A DNA stretch of 9,378 nt, from positions 1 to 9,378 of the forward strand of contig CADBND010000254.1 in NCBI GenBank assembly GCA_902795875.1. Direction: 5' to 3'. A program made the translations under genes and the position numbers. Shown here one piece after another: positions 6,365 through 9,378 of the stretch; the first letter of the stretch is position 1; every line of letters begins with the position of its first letter. The notes beneath the pieces were generated by a model, which made no database searches, was not told the DNA's origin, and was given only the letters and a program-made list of their open reading frames with translations. This DNA is from an uncultured Erysipelotrichaceae bacterium. GTDB taxonomy: Bacteria > Bacillota_I > Bacilli_A > Erysipelotrichales > Erysipelotrichaceae.

Positions 6365-7600
6365 TCATCTTCTGCGTATCGATGTGATCATCCAGTCGTC
6401 ATGGATCAGTTTATATTCGCTTCCGCAATACGGACACTTTTTTCTGTGCAAGGCATCGAAACTTGCGCCGCAGTTTCGACATTCCACCTTGTTTAAGGAA
6501 AAGCCCGGATCGAAGGTTGGATCGACATCCTTTTCAAGCGTCACGGTCAGATCCTCATCTTTCCGGAAGATCCTGCCGTTGTAATGCAGGTCATCCATGA
6601 AGGCTCTCACCTTCACATGCAGGACATTATCTTTTTCCATAAAATCAAGAAGCTGCAGTGCACCTCTGTATTGCATATCGATCAGATCATCCAGAAAAGA
6701 AAGATCTTCCTCTCCTTCATAGACACTCAGTTCATCCCGTTTCTCGCTGAAGGCGATCATCCTTAAAAGAGAAAGGACTCTGCCCTCAAAATAAGAGAAA
6801 GAGAAATCCGGCTCATATTCCTTCATCTTCTCTTCAAGCTTTTTCCCGGTCTTTATTCCCTTCAGTAAAGGGAGCGATCTTCCTGCTTCTTTCATGAGCT
6901 GAAAAAGCAGGAACAGACTGTTTAACATGTAGGCAACGAATACGATCCCCGCTGAAGAAAAAGCCGCCGCGAACAATGCCGCCAATATCCGCCAGGGCAT
7001 ATCCATATCCGAAGAATTCAGGAGATACAAAACAAAAGATACAGTCATAGAGATCCCAAACAGGATCGTAAGATTTCTTTTCAGATCAGGGATCAGTCTT
7101 CCTCTTTCAACGATGCTGCGGACATCGTACCAGCAGGAGAATACCGGCCAGGCATCCTCGACTTCAAACACCGTCCCGCAATAGGGACAGCCCTCCCGCA
7201 TCTTCGATTTCCTAGCGCTGTTTCCGCAACCCGGACAGACGCACAGATCATCGCTGTATCCTTCCCGATATAATTCCGTGGCATAGAAAATGACTGGCTC
7301 TTCTTTCCGATACAATTGCTTTCCGTCTTTGCGGATCGACATTCTGCGCACACCTTCTCTGTACACCACGTCGGCACGGATAGAAGTTCCTTTGCGGGAA
7401 AGACCGCCATAGATCTCATCCTTCGTATGATCGATCTTCTCCTCCATCTCCAGGCCATACCGCTTTATCCTTTCTCTCTGCTTCTCCAATTGAAAACGCA
7501 GTTCCCGTGAAGCCAGAGCGGGCTTTTTCCCGCTCTTCGAGAATTCATGCAGCTCATCGATAAATGTGTCCAGATCTGTTCTCTGATTCGTTTTCTCCAT
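6365..7600 (-). CDS. Double zinc-ribbon membrane protein with probable Tim44-like domain
   Basis: A 411-residue protein. The N-terminal region (1-110) is charged, with a helical stretch at about 30-65 (LEKQRERIKRYGLEMEEK). A first zinc ribbon follows, CPGC and CPYC (C122, C125, C138, C141), then two hydrophobic segments at about 176-195 and 203-234. A helical-then-beta domain (about 262-411) contains a second ribbon, CRNC and CPYC (C374, C377, C389, C392), and ends HDDWMITSIRRR. A soluble domain whose last strand is interrupted by a zinc ribbon before a conserved Trp resembles the Tim44-like domain proteins of Bacillota; I assign this from the pattern, not a search. Their role is poorly known and is thought to concern membrane-associated protein or envelope processes. 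A start at 7600 is supported by AGAAGGG (7608-7614), 7 bases upstream. The gene lies 53 bases after the phosphatase gene, with a hairpin between them, and no promoter is evident in the gap. Confidence 0.85.
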   Translation of the reverse strand: MEKTNQRTDLDTFIDELHEFSKSGKKPALASRELRFQLEKQRERIKRYGLEMEEKIDHTKDEIYGGLSRKGTSIRADVVYREGVRRMSIRKDGKQLYRKEEPVIFYATELYREGYSDDLCVCPGCGNSARKSKMREGCPYCGTVFEVEDAWPVFSCWYDVRSIVERGRLIPDLKRNLTILFGISMTVSFVLYLLNSSDMDMPWRILAALFAAAFSSAGIVFVAYMLNSLFLLFQLMKEAGRSLPLLKGIKTGKKLEEKMKEYEPDFSFSYFEGRVLSLLRMIAFSEKRDELSVYEGEEDLSFLDDLIDMQYRGALQLLDFMEKDNVLHVKVRAFMDDLHYNGRIFRKDEDLTVTLEKDVDPTFDPGFSLNKVECRNCGASFDALHRKKCPYCGSEYKLIHDDWMITSIRRR

Positions 7601-7620
7601 ATGCTAACCCTTCTGAAAGA

Positions 7621-7639
7621 AAGCCCCCGTGCGGGGCTT
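7621..7639 (-). terminator. Intrinsic terminator or attenuator after the phosphatase gene
   Basis: On the minus strand AAGCCCC and GGGGCTT form a 7-base-pair GC-rich stem with a 5-base loop (GCACG), followed by TCTTTC. The stem is strong but the U-tract is broken by C, so termination may be partial. It lies 14 bases after the phosphatase stop and 20 bases before the start of the next gene. Confidence 0.68.
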
Positions 7640-7653
7640 GAATACTCTTTTTA

Positions 7654-9378
7654 TCAGGATCCTTTCGGACCTTTATATTCCATACACAGCATCGTGAGAT
7701 CATCGAACTGTTCCGCACCGTTCACGAAACGGTCTACCGCAGTACGCACGTCCTTCAACAACTCTTCAGGACTGGAATCCTTCGATGAATTCAAAGCCTT
7801 CACCAGGTTGTCCATACCGAACATCCTGTTGTTTTTGTCGGTCGCCTCCGGAATGCCGTCGGTATATAGGAAGATCCTGCTTCCCGGTTCGAGCTTGATC
7901 TCATAATCTTTATATTTCATACCTTCCATGCCGCCAAGTACGAAACCGTGTTTATCCTTGAAGATCTCGAAATCACCGCCCGCTTTGCGGATGATCGGAT
8001 ACTCGTGTCCGGCATTGGAAGCTCTCAGTATGCCGGTCGATAATTCCAGAACACCGAGCCATACCGTCACGAACATCTGCGTCTGATTATCGGCACAGAT
8101 CGTTTCATTCGCCGACATGAGCGTCTCGGCCGGCGAGAAGGCAAACATTGCCGAGTTATGGATGATCGTCTTGGTGACCATCATAAACAAGGCACCGGGT
8201 ATGCCCTTACCACTGACATCCGCCATCAGGAAACAGAGATGATCGTCATCGATGAAGAAGTAGTCATAGAAATCACCGCCGACTTCCTTGGCAGGATCCA
8301 TGCTGGCATAGATCTCGACCTCTTTCCTGTCGGGGAAAGGCGGGAAGATGTGCGGAAGCACACCGCGTTGTATGTCGTTGCCCATATTGAGCTCATTGAC
8401 GATGCGCTGCCTTTCGCTTTCTTCCTTGTGTCTCTTCTCCAGCTTTTCTTCGGTCCGTTCCACGATCACATTGATCAACGCGTAGAAAATGATCGCTGCA
8501 CATAGCGCCGCATAGATATAGAACCAGCCCTGTTCGTAAGGAGACTTGTCCTTGACGATGCGAATGGAAGTACCGATGATCTCATCTGACAGCGAGTAGT
8601 TCATATCCATCTCGAAAATGTATTCTCCGCCCGGCAGATTGGTGTAATTGACAGGGAAGAGATCTTTCGCGTTACCGGAGGTATATTCCTCATCGAAACC
8701 GTGGAGAATATAGGAAACGACCGGATCGACCAGAGAATAGGTGAAGACATAACCATATATTGTCACTCTCTTGGCCTGCTGTGGGACAAAGAAAACTCCT
8801 GTTTCATCGGGATAGGTCAGCCTTCCGTCGACCTCCACATAGGGTACCGCAAATTTCAGATCCCCCACGCTTTCAAACGTCTCGTTGATATCGGCCTTGG
8901 CTACACCGGTCGTACCGGCGATGTAAAGAATGCCCTCATCCGTCAGTTCACTGTAGGAATTGGCTGTCGTGATACAAGGCAGACCATTGTTCATGGTGTA
9001 ATAGATGGGGTTGACCTCTTTTCCACTCAGGATATCCTCGGTATTGACGACATAGATACCGTTGCTCGCAAGGATCCAGAGTTCTCCCCTCTCGTTTTCA
9101 TAAAGATCGAAATTATTGAAATAAGGGATATTGTCGAGCAGATTCAGTTTATAATCCTCATCCAGATAAGAGATGGAATTACCGGTAACGACCCAATAGA
9201 TCCCTCTTCTCTCGTCCCTTTTGATACGCATCACGTTGTCCGAAGTCAGACCGTCCTCATGGTCGATCTGATCGATGCCGTTCCTGCTTATGACATAGAT
9301 ACCGCCGCCATCCGTTCCCAGAAGGATATCGTCTGCCTTTCCTTCCGTCACGCTCAAGACATCAGTATTGACGATGCC
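7654..9378 (-). CDS. Membrane sensor protein phosphatase, SpoIIE/RsbU type, with propeller and Y_Y_Y domains (N-terminus beyond window)
   Basis: 574 residues are visible; the frame is open through the right edge, so the start is outside. Residues 1 to about 175 hold repeats of the two-component-regulator propeller type (DGLTSDNV, ERGELWILASNGIY, NNGLPC, EGILYIAGTTGVA). A Y_Y_Y-like beta domain follows (about 200-275), ending NYTNLPGGEYIFEM. One helix spans about 284-306. A coiled linker (about 307-350) carries NELNMGNDIQRGVLP, the usual signalling-helix pattern before such phosphatases. The PP2C-type SpoIIE domain (about 350-568) keeps GGDFYDY (D369), ADVSGKG (D387), TDGIPEA (D507) and FDDLTM (D559, D560), the metal-binding acids. 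Such domains dephosphorylate Ser/Thr-phosphorylated anti-sigma antagonists (STAS proteins). The likely reading is an extracytoplasmic sensor controlling an inside phosphatase; ligand and target are unknown and no STAS or kinase gene is visible here. Followed by the hairpin at 7621-7639 and the zinc-ribbon gene. Confidence 0.93.
   Translation of the reverse strand, partial: GIVNTDVLSVTEGKADDILLGTDGGGIYVISRNGIDQIDHEDGLTSDNVMRIKRDERRGIYWVVTGNSISYLDEDYKLNLLDNIPYFNNFDLYENERGELWILASNGIYVVNTEDILSGKEVNPIYYTMNNGLPCITTANSYSELTDEGILYIAGTTGVAKADINETFESVGDLKFAVPYVEVDGRLTYPDETGVFFVPQQAKRVTIYGYVFTYSLVDPVVSYILHGFDEEYTSGNAKDLFPVNYTNLPGGEYIFEMDMNYSLSDEIIGTSIRIVKDKSPYEQGWFYIYAALCAAIIFYALINVIVERTEEKLEKRHKEESERQRIVNELNMGNDIQRGVLPHIFPPFPDRKEVEIYASMDPAKEVGGDFYDYFFIDDDHLCFLMADVSGKGIPGALFMMVTKTIIHNSAMFAFSPAETLMSANETICADNQTQMFVTVWLGVLELSTGILRASNAGHEYPIIRKAGGDFEIFKDKHGFVLGGMEGMKYKDYEIKLEPGSRIFLYTDGIPEATDKNNRMFGMDNLVKALNSSKDSSPEELLKDVRTAVDRFVNGAEQFDDLTMLCMEYKGPKGS

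Noticed and set aside
7603..7609. GCTAACC half-site near the start of the zinc-ribbon gene, similar to the operator arms
   Set aside because: No facing half-site is present at the required distance, so it is not a third operator copy.
8158..8505. 115-codon open frame on the plus strand opposite the phosphatase
   Set aside because: It lies entirely within an intact SpoIIE domain gene and shows no start signal or domain.

Overview
The window looks like chromosomal DNA of a low-to-mid GC Gram-positive bacterium (Bacillota). The evidence is strong GGAGG-type ribosome binding sites, compact genes separated by intrinsic terminators, and the protein families present: a MacB-like ATPase with a double-FtsX permease, a DHH/DHHA2 pyrophosphatase-like protein, a Tim44-like zinc-ribbon membrane protein, and a propeller/Y_Y_Y-SpoIIE phosphatase. 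A gut-type anaerobe of the Erysipelotrichales or Lachnospirales is my best guess, but the sequence does not settle it. I see no tRNA, rRNA, CRISPR, insertion sequence, phage or plasmid feature.

Layout. (1) Positions 1-2779, minus strand: a two-gene ABC transporter operon, ATPase first, then a large FtsX-type permease that runs off the left edge. (2) 2780-2944: divergent intergenic region with promoters and a palindromic operator candidate. (3) 2945-4213, plus strand: an unrecognised four-helix membrane protein with a large extracytoplasmic domain. It ends in a perfect hairpin terminator shared with the convergent gene. (4) 4270-5031, minus strand: a small alpha/beta hydrolase. (5) 5032-5153: a second divergent region holding a copy of the same operator. 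(6) 5154-6317, plus strand: a membrane-anchored relative of family II (Mn-dependent) inorganic pyrophosphatases with several altered active-site positions. It ends in another shared terminator. (7) 6365-7600, minus strand: a membrane protein with two zinc ribbons and a probable Tim44-like domain. (8) 7654-9378, minus strand: an extracytoplasmic-sensor SpoIIE/RsbU-type PP2C phosphatase whose N-terminus lies beyond the right edge.

How the parts may work together. The most concrete link is regulatory: the ABC operon and the alpha/beta hydrolase carry near-identical 18-bp inverted repeats at their promoters (2821-2838 and 5056-5073). This suggests one dimeric repressor, encoded elsewhere, controlling both. 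Nearly every gene has an envelope connection (transporter, extracytoplasmic-domain protein, membrane-tethered hydrolase, zinc-ribbon membrane protein, membrane sensor phosphatase), so an envelope maintenance or stress neighbourhood is a reasonable but unproven reading. The item with most novelty potential is the tethered DHH/DHHA2 protein with changed metal and phosphate ligands.
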